Origin: Alphaproteobacteria bacterium 32-64-14
GTDB lineage: Bacteria; Pseudomonadota; Alphaproteobacteria; Caulobacterales; Hyphomonadaceae
Assembly (NCBI GenBank): GCA_002280725.1
Contig: NCEM01000013.1
Coordinates: 167,492 to 231,491 of the forward strand
Direction of reading: 5' to 3'
DNA: 64,000 bases
The notes under the pieces: generated by a model
What the model was told of the DNA's origin: nothing
Databases searched by the model: none
The model's input: the letters and a program-made list of their open reading frames with translations, nothing else
Position numbers and translations under genes: made by a program
Shown here: positions 56,495 through 64,000 of the stretch, piece after piece
Layout: every line of letters begins with the position of its first letter
Position numbering within the stretch: the first letter of the stretch is position 1

Positions 56495-56580
56495 CTTGTA
56501 GGTGAATACGATTTAGAAGTCAGCACACGAAGTTCAATATGCGGCCATAAGGCCCAAAAATCCTCCTCCCCGGGGCTAAA

Positions 56581-57690
56581 ATGCTGAAAAATATCAAGAC
56601 ACTCGCGTCCGCTATGGTTGCCGTAGCGTTACTTGCTGCCTGCGGGCAGAGCGCCGCCGCGCCAGCCGCGCCGCCTCCACCCCAGGTCACAGTCGCGACC
56701 CCGGTCATGGCCGAGGTCAACGACTGGGACGAATTCACCGGCCGCTTCCAGGCTGCCCAACGAGTTGAAGTCCGCGCCCGAGCGGGCGGCTTCATCCAGG
56801 CTGCGCACTTCAAGGAAGGCGACATCGTCCGCAAGGGGCAGCTTCTGTTCACGCTGGATGCCCGCCCCGCCCAGGCCGCCCTCGCCTCCGCAGAGGCAGA
56901 CGCGCTTCAGGCCCGCAACGCTTTCGCCCGCGCTGAAATCCTGATGAAGGAACAGGCGATCTCCCGTCAGGAGTTCGACCAGCGCCGCGCCGCCGTCGAT
57001 ATCGCGCAAGCAACCGTCGCGGCCCGCCGCCTCGACGTTGAGTTCACCCGTGTCACAGCGCCGGCCGCAGGCATGATCTCCGACCGCCGCGTCGATGCCG
57101 GCAACGTCATCGCGGGTGGGTCTTCCGCCGCCGACGTCCTCACGGAAATCGTCGCCGTCGATCCGATCCACTTCGAGTTCGACGCCTCCGAAGCCCAGCT
57201 CCTGCGCTATCAGCGCCAGTCGCTCAAAACGGGCGGCAAGGTCGAAATCCAGCTGCAGGACGAAACCGAATACCGCTGGACCGGTACGGTCGATTTCTCC
57301 GATGCCTCCGTGGATGCGTCTTCCGGCGCGGTGCGCATGCGCGCGCTCGTCGACAACAAGGAAGGCTTTCTCAAGCCCGGCATGTTCGGCCGCGCCCGCG
57401 TCGAAAGCTCGGCCGCCTATCAAGCCATGCTGATACCCGAAACGGCTGTTGTTTCAGCCGGCACGGCCAAGACGGCTTTGGTTGTCGCCGCCAACGGAAC
57501 AGTCGAATCGAAAGTGCTGGAAACCGGCCCGCTGGTGAACGGCATGCGTGTCGTCCGCTCCGGCCTTGCTCCGGAGGATCGCGTGATCGTCAACGGCGTG
57601 CAGCGGGCCATGCCCGGCGCGGTCGTCGACGCCCGCGTCACCACGATCACGAACACCGCCGAACTCGAAACCGGCACGCGCACAGAATAG
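56581..57690 (+). CDS. RND efflux periplasmic adaptor (AcrA/MexA family)
   Basis: 369 residues. Lipobox 'VALLAACGQSAA'. Adaptor order: 'VTVATPVMAEVNDWDEFTGR', barrel-sandwich and hairpin with 'GGFIQAAHFKEGDIVRKGQL' and 'EQAISRQEFDQRRAAVDIA', then 'VDPIHFEFDASEAQLLRYQR' and a C-terminal 'LVNGMRVVRSGLAPEDRVIV'. It links the inner-membrane pump to an outer-membrane channel (no TolC-like gene follows). First gene of a two-gene efflux operon controlled by the divergent TetR. Confidence 0.94.
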   Translation: MLKNIKTLASAMVAVALLAACGQSAAAPAAPPPPQVTVATPVMAEVNDWDEFTGRFQAAQRVEVRARAGGFIQAAHFKEGDIVRKGQLLFTLDARPAQAALASAEADALQARNAFARAEILMKEQAISRQEFDQRRAAVDIAQATVAARRLDVEFTRVTAPAAGMISDRRVDAGNVIAGGSSAADVLTEIVAVDPIHFEFDASEAQLLRYQRQSLKTGGKVEIQLQDETEYRWTGTVDFSDASVDASSGAVRMRALVDNKEGFLKPGMFGRARVESSAAYQAMLIPETAVVSAGTAKTALVVAANGTVESKVLETGPLVNGMRVVRSGLAPEDRVIVNGVQRAMPGAVVDARVTTITNTAELETGTRTE

Positions 57691-57768
57691 TAGCGCGGCC
57701 TATCGACTACCCTCCCACAGGTCGCGACCGGACATCAGAGCCGGCGCGGCCGCACAGGACGCCTCCCC

Positions 57769-60700
57769 ATGCGTTTTTCCCGCTTCTTCATCGACCGGCC
57801 GATCTTCGCCGGCGTCATCTCCGTGTTCATCACGCTGCTCGGGATCTTCTCCTTCCCGCAGCTGCCGCTGGCGCAATACCCGGACATCGCACCGCCCTCG
57901 GTGATGGTGATGGCCGCCTACCCCGGCGCTTCCGCTGAAACCGTCGCCGAAACGGTCGCTGCTCCGATCGAGCAGGAGATCAACGGTGTCGAGAACATGC
58001 TCTACATCACGTCGTCCTCGTCCAACGGCGTGGCGCAGATCACCGTCACGTTCCAGCCCGGCACCAATCTCGATACCGCACAGGTGCTCGTCCAGAACCG
58101 CGTCGCCCTCGCCGAGCCGCGCCTGCCCGATCAGGTGCGCCAGGGCGGCGTGCAGGTGCTGAAGCAGGATACCGGCTTCCTCCTCCTCGTCGCGCTGACC
58201 TCCAAAGACCCGAACGTCGACATCGACCAGATCGGCAACTTCGCGAACTCCGTGCTGCGTGATCGCCTGCTGCGTATCGACGGCGTCGGCGGCGCACAGG
58301 TGTTCGGCGGCGGTCTCTATTCGATGCGCGTCTGGATCGACCCCGGCAAGGCCGCCGCGCGCGACCTGACTGCGGGCGAAATCGTCAGCGCGCTCCGCGC
58401 CCAGAACATCCAGGCCGCCGGTGGTTCCGTCGGCTCGCCGCCGTTCGACTCGGGCGTCGTCAACGAACTCCCCGTGCAGGTCGAAGGCCGCCTCAAGACC
58501 GTCGATGAATTCGGCAAGGTCGTGATCAAGCGCGGCGCCGATGGCCAGGTCACCTTCCTTCGCGACGTGGCTCGCATCGAACTCGGCTCGCAGGACTATT
58601 CGATCCGCGGCTATTTCGGCGGCAACCGCGGAATCGCCATGGCCATCACGCCCTCGCCGGGCGCCAACGCCCTCAACGCGGCGCACGCCGTGCTCGAAAC
58701 GGTGAAAGCCGCCGAGCCGGAATTCCCCGAAGGCGTCACGTGGACCGTCCCCTACAACCCCACCGAATACGTCGAAGCGTCGGTTGAATCGGTCCAGCAC
58801 ACGCTGATCGAGGCGATCTTCCTCGTGGTCATCGTCGTGGTCGTGTTCCTGCAGACCTGGCGCGCGGCCATCATCCCCATCGTCGCGATCCCGATCGCGC
58901 TGGTGGCGACGTTCCTCGTCCAGCTCCTGCTCGGCTATTCGATCAACTCGCTCTCGCTGTTCGCGCTCGTCCTCGCCGTGGGCATCGTCGTCGACGACGC
59001 CATCGTCGTGGTCGAGAATGTCGAGCGCAACATCCGCGCCGGCATGTCGCCCAAGGAAGCCGCCTACAAGACAATGGAAGAGGTCTCCGGCGCGTTGATC
59101 GCCATCGGCCTCGTCCTGCTCGCAGTGTTCGTGCCTGCGGCCTTCGTACCCGGCATTCCCGGCGTGTTCTTCCGCCAGTTCGCCGTCGCGATCGCAACCG
59201 CCGCCGCTGTCTCGCTGCTGGTCTCACTCACCCTGTCGCCTGCGATGGCCGCCATGCTCCTCAAGCCGCATGACACAAGCCATCAGAAGACCGGCGGCAT
59301 CTTCGGCCCGCTGCGTTGGGCCGCCGACAAGTTCAACGCCGGCTTCGACTGGCTGTCGGACCGCTATGGCCGCGTGACCGGCCGTCTCATCCGCATGACG
59401 TCCATCATGCTGGTGGTCTACGCCGCCCTGCTCGGCCTCACAGGCTGGCGCATGATGGATACGCCCACCGGCTTCATCCCCGACCAGGATCAGGGCTTCC
59501 TGATCGGCGTCGTGCAGCTGCCGCCCGGCGCCTCGCTGGAGCGCACCGACGCCGTCATCAAGCGCGCCGCCGCCCAGCTCGCCCAGACTGAGGGCGTGCA
59601 GGATCTCGCCGCCTTCGCCGGCATGGACGGCGCCAGCTTCACCAACTCGTCCAACGCGGGCGTGATGTTCATCCGCCTCAAGCCGTGGGAGGAACGCGGC
59701 TCCGCGCTCAACGCACAGGCCATGGCCGGACAGATCATGGGCGCGATGGGCCAGATCGAGGAAGCCAGCATCTTCGTGCTCGCCCCGCCCGCCGTGCAAG
59801 GCATGGGCAATGGCGGCGGCTTCAAGATGATGCTGCAGGACACCTCCGGCGCAGGCTATCGCGCGCTCGAGGCCGCCCAATTCCAGATCGTCGGCGCCGC
59901 TGGCCAACCCGGCGCGCCTGTGGTTGGCGTGTTCCCCGGCTTCAACACCGGAAGCCCGCGCGTGACCGCCGAAGTCGATCGCGAAAAGGCGCTGATGCTC
60001 GGCGTCGAGCCGTCCGAAATCTTCAGCACGATGGGCACCTATCTCGGCTCGTCCTACGTCAACGACTTCAACATGCTGGGCCGCACCTTCCGCGTCACCG
60101 CGCAAGCTGAACCGTCGCTGCGCGACGAGGTTTCCGACATCGCCAATCTCAAAGTGCGCTCGGCCACCGGCGGCATGGTCCCTCTGGGTTCGGTCGCCAC
60201 ATTGAAAGATGACACCGGCCCCGTCCGCGTCGTGCGCTACAACCTGTTCCCCGCCGCCGAGATCCAGGGCGCAGCCGCTCCGGGCGTCTCGTCAGGGGCC
60301 GCACTCGCTGCGATGGAAGGCTACGCCTCGCAACTGCCAGCCGGCTTCAAGTACGAATGGACCGAGCTTGCGCTGCAGGAGAAATCCCAGGGCAACACCG
60401 GCCCCATCGTCTTCCTGATGGCCGTCGTGCTCGTCTTCCTCGTGCTCGCGGCGCAGTACGAAGCCTTCACGCTGCCGCTCGCGGTGATCCTCATCGTCCC
60501 GATGTGTATCCTCGCGGCGATCCTCGGCGTGAACCTGCGCGGCTTCGACAACAACATCCTCACGCAGGTGGGTCTGCTGGTGCTCGTCGCGCTGGCGTCC
60601 AAGAACGCCATCCTCATCGTGGAGTTCGCCAAGCAGGCCGAAGAAGCCGGCAAGAACCGCTTCGAGGCCGCCATCGAAGCCGCCCGCACACGCCTGCGCC

Positions 60701-60963
60701 CGATCCTGATGACGTCCTTCGCCTTCATCTTCGGCGTCGTGCCGCTGATGCTGGCGTCCGGTCCGGGCCAGGAGATGCGACAGGCGCTGGGCACCGCCGT
60801 GTTCTTCGGCATGCTGGGCGTCACCATCTTCGGCCTGATCTTCACGCCGGTCTTCTACGTGGTCAGCCGCTGGATCTCGGAACGCCTGCCCGGCAACGCC
60901 CGCCGCAAGCAGGAGAAGACCATAGCTCCTTCGCCTGAAGCGCCTCAAGTCCACGCCGAGTAA
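57769..60963 (+). CDS. RND multidrug efflux transporter (AcrB/MexB family)
   Basis: 1064 residues, proton-driven trimeric pump. Start 'RFSRFFIDRPIFAGVISVF', periplasmic pore region, and the proton-relay residues of TM4 (paired Asp in 'LAVGIVVDDAIVVVENVERN') and TM10 (Lys in 'VALASKNAILIVEFAKQAEE'). Other family marks: 'LPQFPLAQYPDIAPPSVMV'-like and 'GYSINSLSLFALVLAVGIVV'. It exports lipophilic drugs or toxins. Starts 78 bp after the adaptor. Ends with a terminator. Confidence 0.97.
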   Translation: MRFSRFFIDRPIFAGVISVFITLLGIFSFPQLPLAQYPDIAPPSVMVMAAYPGASAETVAETVAAPIEQEINGVENMLYITSSSSNGVAQITVTFQPGTNLDTAQVLVQNRVALAEPRLPDQVRQGGVQVLKQDTGFLLLVALTSKDPNVDIDQIGNFANSVLRDRLLRIDGVGGAQVFGGGLYSMRVWIDPGKAAARDLTAGEIVSALRAQNIQAAGGSVGSPPFDSGVVNELPVQVEGRLKTVDEFGKVVIKRGADGQVTFLRDVARIELGSQDYSIRGYFGGNRGIAMAITPSPGANALNAAHAVLETVKAAEPEFPEGVTWTVPYNPTEYVEASVESVQHTLIEAIFLVVIVVVVFLQTWRAAIIPIVAIPIALVATFLVQLLLGYSINSLSLFALVLAVGIVVDDAIVVVENVERNIRAGMSPKEAAYKTMEEVSGALIAIGLVLLAVFVPAAFVPGIPGVFFRQFAVAIATAAAVSLLVSLTLSPAMAAMLLKPHDTSHQKTGGIFGPLRWAADKFNAGFDWLSDRYGRVTGRLIRMTSIMLVVYAALLGLTGWRMMDTPTGFIPDQDQGFLIGVVQLPPGASLERTDAVIKRAAAQLAQTEGVQDLAAFAGMDGASFTNSSNAGVMFIRLKPWEERGSALNAQAMAGQIMGAMGQIEEASIFVLAPPAVQGMGNGGGFKMMLQDTSGAGYRALEAAQFQIVGAAGQPGAPVVGVFPGFNTGSPRVTAEVDREKALMLGVEPSEIFSTMGTYLGSSYVNDFNMLGRTFRVTAQAEPSLRDEVSDIANLKVRSATGGMVPLGSVATLKDDTGPVRVVRYNLFPAAEIQGAAAPGVSSGAALAAMEGYASQLPAGFKYEWTELALQEKSQGNTGPIVFLMAVVLVFLVLAAQYEAFTLPLAVILIVPMCILAAILGVNLRGFDNNILTQVGLLVLVALASKNAILIVEFAKQAEEAGKNRFEAAIEAARTRLRPILMTSFAFIFGVVPLMLASGPGQEMRQALGTAVFFGMLGVTIFGLIFTPVFYVVSRWISERLPGNARRKQEKTIAPSPEAPQVHAE

Positions 60964-60982
60964 TCAGCCGGCCGAACAAACA

Positions 60983-61017
60983 GAAAGGGCGGGACGCACA
61001 CAGCGCCCCGCCCTTTT
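60983..61017. terminator. Terminator between RND pump and fliP
   Basis: GAAAGGGCGGG with CCCGCCCTTTTC, stem about 11 bp, then a T-rich end. It ends the RND operon; in the other direction it would also serve fliP, whose stop is 41 bp away. Confidence 0.8.
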
Positions 61018-61057
61018 CTTTATGCTGTACCGGCCCGCTTGCGCCCCCGGTCGCGCC

Positions 61058-61807
61058 TCAACTTGGCGGCGTCTGCATGAAGCTCTCGACCAGCGAGCCC
61101 GACAGCAACCGCCAGCCATCCACCAGCACGAAGAAGATCAGCTTGAACGGCAGCGAGATGGTGACCGGCGGCAGCATCATCATGCCCATCGCCATCAGGA
61201 TCGACGACACCACGAGATCGATCACGAGAAACGGCAGGAACACCATGAACCCGATCTCGAATGCGCGCTTCAGCTCCGAGATCATGAACGCCGGCGCCAG
61301 AACATGGAACGGCGCATCGGCTGCGCTCTGCAAATTGTCGATCTTGGCCATGCCGGCAAACAGCGCGACATCCGCCTCGTTCACATGCGCGCCCATGAAT
61401 TGCTGCACAGGCCCAAGCGCGCGCGGGATCGCCTCCTCCAGCGTGATCGCCTCAGCCATGTAGGGCTGGATGCCCGCTTCGTAAGACGCCATGAATGTCG
61501 GCGCCATCACGAAGCCGGTGAGGAACAGCGACAGCGAGATCACCACCGAGTTCGGCGGCGCGTTCTGCAGGCCGATGGCCGTGCGCAACAGCGACAGCAC
61601 AACAACGATCCGCACAAAGCTGGTCGTCATCACCAGAATCGAAGGCGCCAGCGACAGAACCGTCAGCGCCGCAATCATCTGCACGATGCCGGACGTCAGC
61701 CCCTGCCCCGTGCCAAGGTCGACCGAAATCGTCTGCGGCAACGCCTCAGGCGCGACAAATGCCGCGAACATGACCGCGGGAAGAGAACGAAGAAGGCGCC
61801 AGATCAT
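61058..61807 (-). CDS. fliP: Flagellar export protein FliP
   Basis: 249 residues, part of the flagellar type III export gate with FliQ and FliR. Starts with a signal-like 'WRLLRSLPAVMFAAFVAPEA'; four membrane segments including 'LTVLSLAPSILVMTTSFVRI' and 'VVLSLLRTAIGLQNAPPNSV', family signature 'VVISLSLFLTGFVMAP', and C-terminal 'SSILMAMGMMMLPPVTISLP'. Overlaps fliO by 4 bp. Confidence 0.97.
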   Translation of the reverse strand: MIWRLLRSLPAVMFAAFVAPEALPQTISVDLGTGQGLTSGIVQMIAALTVLSLAPSILVMTTSFVRIVVVLSLLRTAIGLQNAPPNSVVISLSLFLTGFVMAPTFMASYEAGIQPYMAEAITLEEAIPRALGPVQQFMGAHVNEADVALFAGMAKIDNLQSAADAPFHVLAPAFMISELKRAFEIGFMVFLPFLVIDLVVSSILMAMGMMMLPPVTISLPFKLIFFVLVDGWRLLSGSLVESFMQTPPS

Positions 61808-62136
61808 CCTGCGGGCCCGCCGCCGGACTTGGCGCCCTTGATCACATCATCCGGCGCAATCGGCTTGAACGCCGCCGGCGCCTCGCGGGATGCGACCACC
61901 ATGTCGCCCGTGGGCGCAAGACACAGCAGATGCTCGCGATCGCCCCAGCGCACGACCGCCAGCTTCCGCCGCATGTCGAGCGAGCGCCATTCGAGAACCT
62001 TGAGGTCCTGGCTCACCTGCCCCGTCTTCAGCCCGATGCGGCTGCCATACTTGCGTAGCAGCCACGCGCCGCCGAGCAGCAGGCCGAGCACGAAGGCCAG
62101 CGCCGCAAGGGCCTGAAGGGCTGCAAAGATGTCCAT
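61804..62136 (-). CDS. fliO: Flagellar protein FliO
   Basis: 110 residues. One N-terminal membrane helix ('ALAALAFVLGLLLGGAWLL'), then a short cytosolic domain 'KVLEWRSLDMRRKLAVVRWG' and 'HLLCLAPTGDMVVASRE' typical of FliO, which helps assemble FliP. Overlaps fliP by 4 bp. Divergent from flgB; the shared promoter region has CtrA boxes. Confidence 0.92.
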   Translation of the reverse strand: MDIFAALQALAALAFVLGLLLGGAWLLRKYGSRIGLKTGQVSQDLKVLEWRSLDMRRKLAVVRWGDREHLLCLAPTGDMVVASREAPAAFKPIAPDDVIKGAKSGGGPAG

Positions 62137-62178
62137 CGAGGGTCAGCGCCAATGACGGCCCTTCTGGGCCGGGTATGG

Positions 62179-62245
62179 TTAATCCATGGGAAACACCGGT
62201 AAACGGCGGGTTAACGCTGACGCTCCGATCTTAAGGGGGCCTTAA
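62179..62245. promoter_or_regulatory. CtrA boxes in the fliO/flgB divergent promoter
   Basis: An exact TTAA-GGGGGCC-TTAA lies at 62231-62245. A near match TAAA-CGGCGGG-TTAAC lies at 62200-62215, and a weaker TTAA-TCCATGG-GAAA at 62179-62193. CtrA recognises TTAA-N7-TTAA, so the master regulator probably times both operons. Confidence 0.75.
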
Positions 62246-62320
62246 GCAAACAGGTCAAAAGTGCCGGGTGATGGGCTCGTCCGCTTGGCGGATTGCCCCA
62301 GGAAACAAGGCCCCAAGGCG

Positions 62321-62758
62321 ATGGACCCGAACCAGCTTTCGGTATTTTCCCTGATGAAGGCCCGCATGCAGATGCTGGGCGAGCGTCAGAAAGTGATCGC
62401 GCAAAACGTCGCGAACGTTTCGACGCCGGGATATGTGCCCAGCGACGTCGATCAGGAAGCCTTCGCCGCAACCCTCAATCGCATGGCCAGCAGCGGCCGC
62501 AGCGGCGCTGGCGCCGGCCACACCGCGATGGCCGCGACCCAGCCGGGCCACATGGCGCCTGCAAGTGCATCGGGCGGGCCTGGCCTGCCTGTCGTGAAAT
62601 CCCCTGACTCCGAAACCACGCTCGACGGCAACGCCGTGGTGGTCGAGGAGCAGATGATCAAGATCGCCGAAACCCGAATGGATTTCGAAACCATGGTTGG
62701 CCTTTACCAGAAGAGTCTGGGCCTGCTGCGGCTGGCGTCGCGCGCACCGGGAAGGTGA
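62321..62758 (+). CDS. flgB: Flagellar basal-body rod protein FlgB
   Basis: 145 residues from ATG 62321. Proximal rod component. N-terminal 'LSVFSLMKARMQMLGERQKV' and 'IAQNVANVSTPGYVPSDVD' is the rod/hook signature; the middle is Ala/Ser/Gly-rich; C-terminal helix 'MDFETMVGLYQKSLGLLRLA' packs with the N-terminal helix. First gene of flgB-flgC-fliE under the CtrA-box promoter. Confidence 0.96.
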   Translation: MDPNQLSVFSLMKARMQMLGERQKVIAQNVANVSTPGYVPSDVDQEAFAATLNRMASSGRSGAGAGHTAMAATQPGHMAPASASGGPGLPVVKSPDSETTLDGNAVVVEEQMIKIAETRMDFETMVGLYQKSLGLLRLASRAPGR

Positions 62759-62787
62759 GCTGAAGCCCGCCTCCAGGAGGCGCTACA

Positions 62788-63204
62788 ATGTCATCAGACC
62801 TCATGTCGGCCATGGGCGCGGCGGCCACGGGCCTGCGCGCGCAAACCGTGCGCATCCGCATCTCGGCAGAAAACCTCGCCAACGCAGACGCCACGGCGAC
62901 AACGCCCGGAGGCGACCCCTACCGCCGCAAGGCGCCGGTGTTCCGCACCTATTTCGATCGCGAGATCGGCGCAGACACGGTGCGCGTCACCGGCTCGCGC
63001 GAAGACCAGTCGCCTTTCCAGCTCAAATACGACCCCTCGCACCCCGGCGCCAACGCAGAGGGCTATGTGAAGCTCTCGAACGTCTCCAGCCTCACCGAGA
63101 TGGGCGATCTTCGCGAAGCGCAGCGCGCCTACGAAGCCAACCTCAACGTCATCGAGTCGAGCCGCGCCATGATGCTCGGCGTCGTCTCCCTTCTCAAAGC
63201 GTAA
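62788..63204 (+). CDS. flgC: Flagellar basal-body rod protein FlgC
   Basis: 138 residues after a strong AGGAGG site. 'LMSAMGAAATGLRAQTVRIR' and 'ISAENLANADATATTPGGDP' at the N-terminus, 'YRRKAPVFRTYFD' and C-terminal 'LREAQRAYEANLNVIESSRA' are diagnostic. Rod component next to FlgB; 29 bp between the genes. Confidence 0.97.
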   Translation: MSSDLMSAMGAAATGLRAQTVRIRISAENLANADATATTPGGDPYRRKAPVFRTYFDREIGADTVRVTGSREDQSPFQLKYDPSHPGANAEGYVKLSNVSSLTEMGDLREAQRAYEANLNVIESSRAMMLGVVSLLKA

Positions 63205-63217
63205 GGGGAGCGCCTAA

Positions 63218-63547
63218 ATGTCCGATCTTGGTATGTCAGCCGTCAAGGCTTACGGCGGCGTCGCCCAAACCTTGAACAGTACGGCGCTCGGCAATCTCAC
63301 GGGCGGCAAGGAAACGCAGGGCGTTGGCGGACCTGATTTCGGCGCGATGCTCAATTCGGCCATCGGCTCGGTCTCCAGCGCCGGCAACGCGGCCGAATCC
63401 GCCGTCACCAACGCCGCGATGGGCCGCGGCGACCTCGTCGATGTGGTCACCGCCGTCGCCGCCGCCCAAGCAACGCTGGAAACAGTGATCGCCGTCCGCG
63501 ACGAAGTGATCAAAGCCTATCAGGAAATCATGCGCATGCCGATCTGA
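63218..63547 (+). CDS. fliE: Flagellar hook-basal body protein FliE
   Basis: 109 residues. FliE joins the MS ring to the rod. 'DFGAMLNSAIGSVSSAGNAA', 'MGRGDLVDVVTAVAAAQATL' and the C-terminal 'VIAVRDEVIKAYQEIMRMPI' fit the family. Follows flgC after 13 bp with GGGGAG in front. fliQ, which often follows in this group, is not next. Confidence 0.96.
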   Translation: MSDLGMSAVKAYGGVAQTLNSTALGNLTGGKETQGVGGPDFGAMLNSAIGSVSSAGNAAESAVTNAAMGRGDLVDVVTAVAAAQATLETVIAVRDEVIKAYQEIMRMPI

Positions 63548-63567
63548 CGGCGGGCCGAAAGCGCGCG

Positions 63568-63648
63568 CCTCGTCCTTCGACAGGCTCAGCATGAGGCGCT
63601 CTCACCGGCAGTTGATAGGCCTTATGATGAGCCTGTCGAACCACGAGG
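63568..63648. repeat. Intergenic palindrome, CCTCGTCCTTCGACAGG family
   Basis: Arms CCTCGTCCTTCGACAGGCTC (from 63568) and GAGCCTGTCGAACCACGAGG (to 63648) pair with two mismatches; same family as 21861-21991. It directly follows fliE and may end that operon. Confidence 0.75.
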
Positions 63649-63678
63649 CCGTACTCATAACCGCGCGTCATCCACGCT

Positions 63679-63791
63679 GTCATTCCCGCCGTAGCGGCGC
63701 AGCCGCGTAGAGCGGGAACCCACAGGAGCCACACGCACCGCGCTCGCAGCCCCTGGGTTCCGGCTCGCGCCTTCGGCGCGTCCGGAATGAC
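63679..63791. repeat. Intergenic palindrome, TCATTCC(C)GG family
   Basis: GTCATTCCCG at the left and TCCGGAATGACAT at the right, with inner GGGAACCCACAGGAGCC / CCCCTGGGTTCCG stems. The copy is close to the one at 25509-25617. With the repeat at 63568 it fills most of the 397-bp gap after fliE; nothing else is seen there. Confidence 0.7.
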
Positions 63792-63944
63792 ATCGCGAGG
63801 ATACGAAAACCGGGGAAACAGCCCTCCCCAATCCGTGGGAAACAGAAAAACAATCGTCCGCGATCTCAACGCCCTGGCGTCAGAATTTGTAGGACGCAGC
63901 CCTTTTGAATCAGCCGGGCCATCCGCCGATTTATAGTCCAGCGC

Positions 63945-64000
63945 ATGGACTGGCTCTGGATCATCCTGCGCTACCTCTTCCCCCTGGACCCCGTGCGCCA
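63945..64000 (+). CDS. Start of an unknown gene (cut by window end)
   Basis: An ATG opens a frame with 'MDWLWIILRYLFPLDPVR', hydrophobic at first and possibly membrane-anchored. Too short to classify. No clear ribosome site is seen. Confidence 0.35.
   Translation, partial: MDWLWIILRYLFPLDPVR

Overview
The window is about 64 kb of GC-rich chromosomal DNA from an alphaproteobacterium. It is most likely in the Caulobacterales/Hyphomonadaceae range: there is a DivL-type kinase with tyrosine in place of the phospho-acceptor histidine, a ChvI/ChvG two-component pair beside PTS genes, CtrA-type TTAA-N7-TTAA boxes at flagellar and divL promoters, and the divergent fliO-fliP / flgB-flgC-fliE arrangement. 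This placement is inference from gene content. No tRNA, rRNA, CRISPR array, insertion sequence or prophage was seen.

Layout. 0-5.5 kb: end of tolA, tolB, pal and cpoB (Tol-Pal envelope system), a YbjN-like secreted protein and tilS. 5.6-13.3 kb: ftsH, a gamma-glutamyltransferase lipoprotein, an outer-membrane barrel protein, a subclass B3 metallo-beta-lactamase with a coupled secreted partner, and small unknowns. 13.4-17.3 kb: ruvB, a SemiSWEET-like gene, a DUF445 protein, and ruvA/ruvC. 17.4-27.2 kb is an accessory stretch: remnants of an M3 peptidase and of an MFS transporter, upp, tdk, an odd amidohydrolase with a small partner, a MauG/MbnH-like di-haem protein with a secreted partner, a TetR regulator and a TipA-like MerR regulator with its operator. 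27.2-31.7 kb: a caspase-like protein whose domain order looks circularly permuted, coupled to an NTF2-like gene, then serine biosynthesis (a frameshifted serA, a MazG-like gene, and serC with a structured leader). 31.7-39.7 kb: a DMT exporter, CsbD, a GMC oxidoreductase, a serine hydrolase, small lipoproteins, an alpha/beta hydrolase and an alkaline phosphatase.

39.8-46.2 kb: a ParA/MipZ-like ATPase, chvI-chvG, an EIIA-Man-type PTS protein, HPr (no hprK between them), an EF-hand protein, and ahcY preceded by a perfect 30-bp palindrome. 46.2-51.6 kb: a 560-bp gap with two terminators and a possible small RNA, kup, a phosphomannomutase/phosphoglucomutase and a zinc-ribbon membrane protein. 51.7-61 kb: divL behind a CtrA box, a second serine hydrolase, a fragment of a barrel protein, and a TetR-controlled RND efflux pair. 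61-64 kb: fliP-fliO and flgB-flgC-fliE diverge from a promoter region rich in CtrA boxes, followed by palindromic repeats and the start of an unknown gene.

The window mixes conserved housekeeping blocks with several eroded genes (peptidase, MFS, serA and a barrel fragment), of which the peptidase and MFS cases look like internal deletions that kept the gene ends. Two families of intergenic palindromes recur. The most interesting items are the permuted caspase-like gene, the eroded serA inside a serine locus with an RNA leader, the ahcY operator, and the CtrA-divL wiring.
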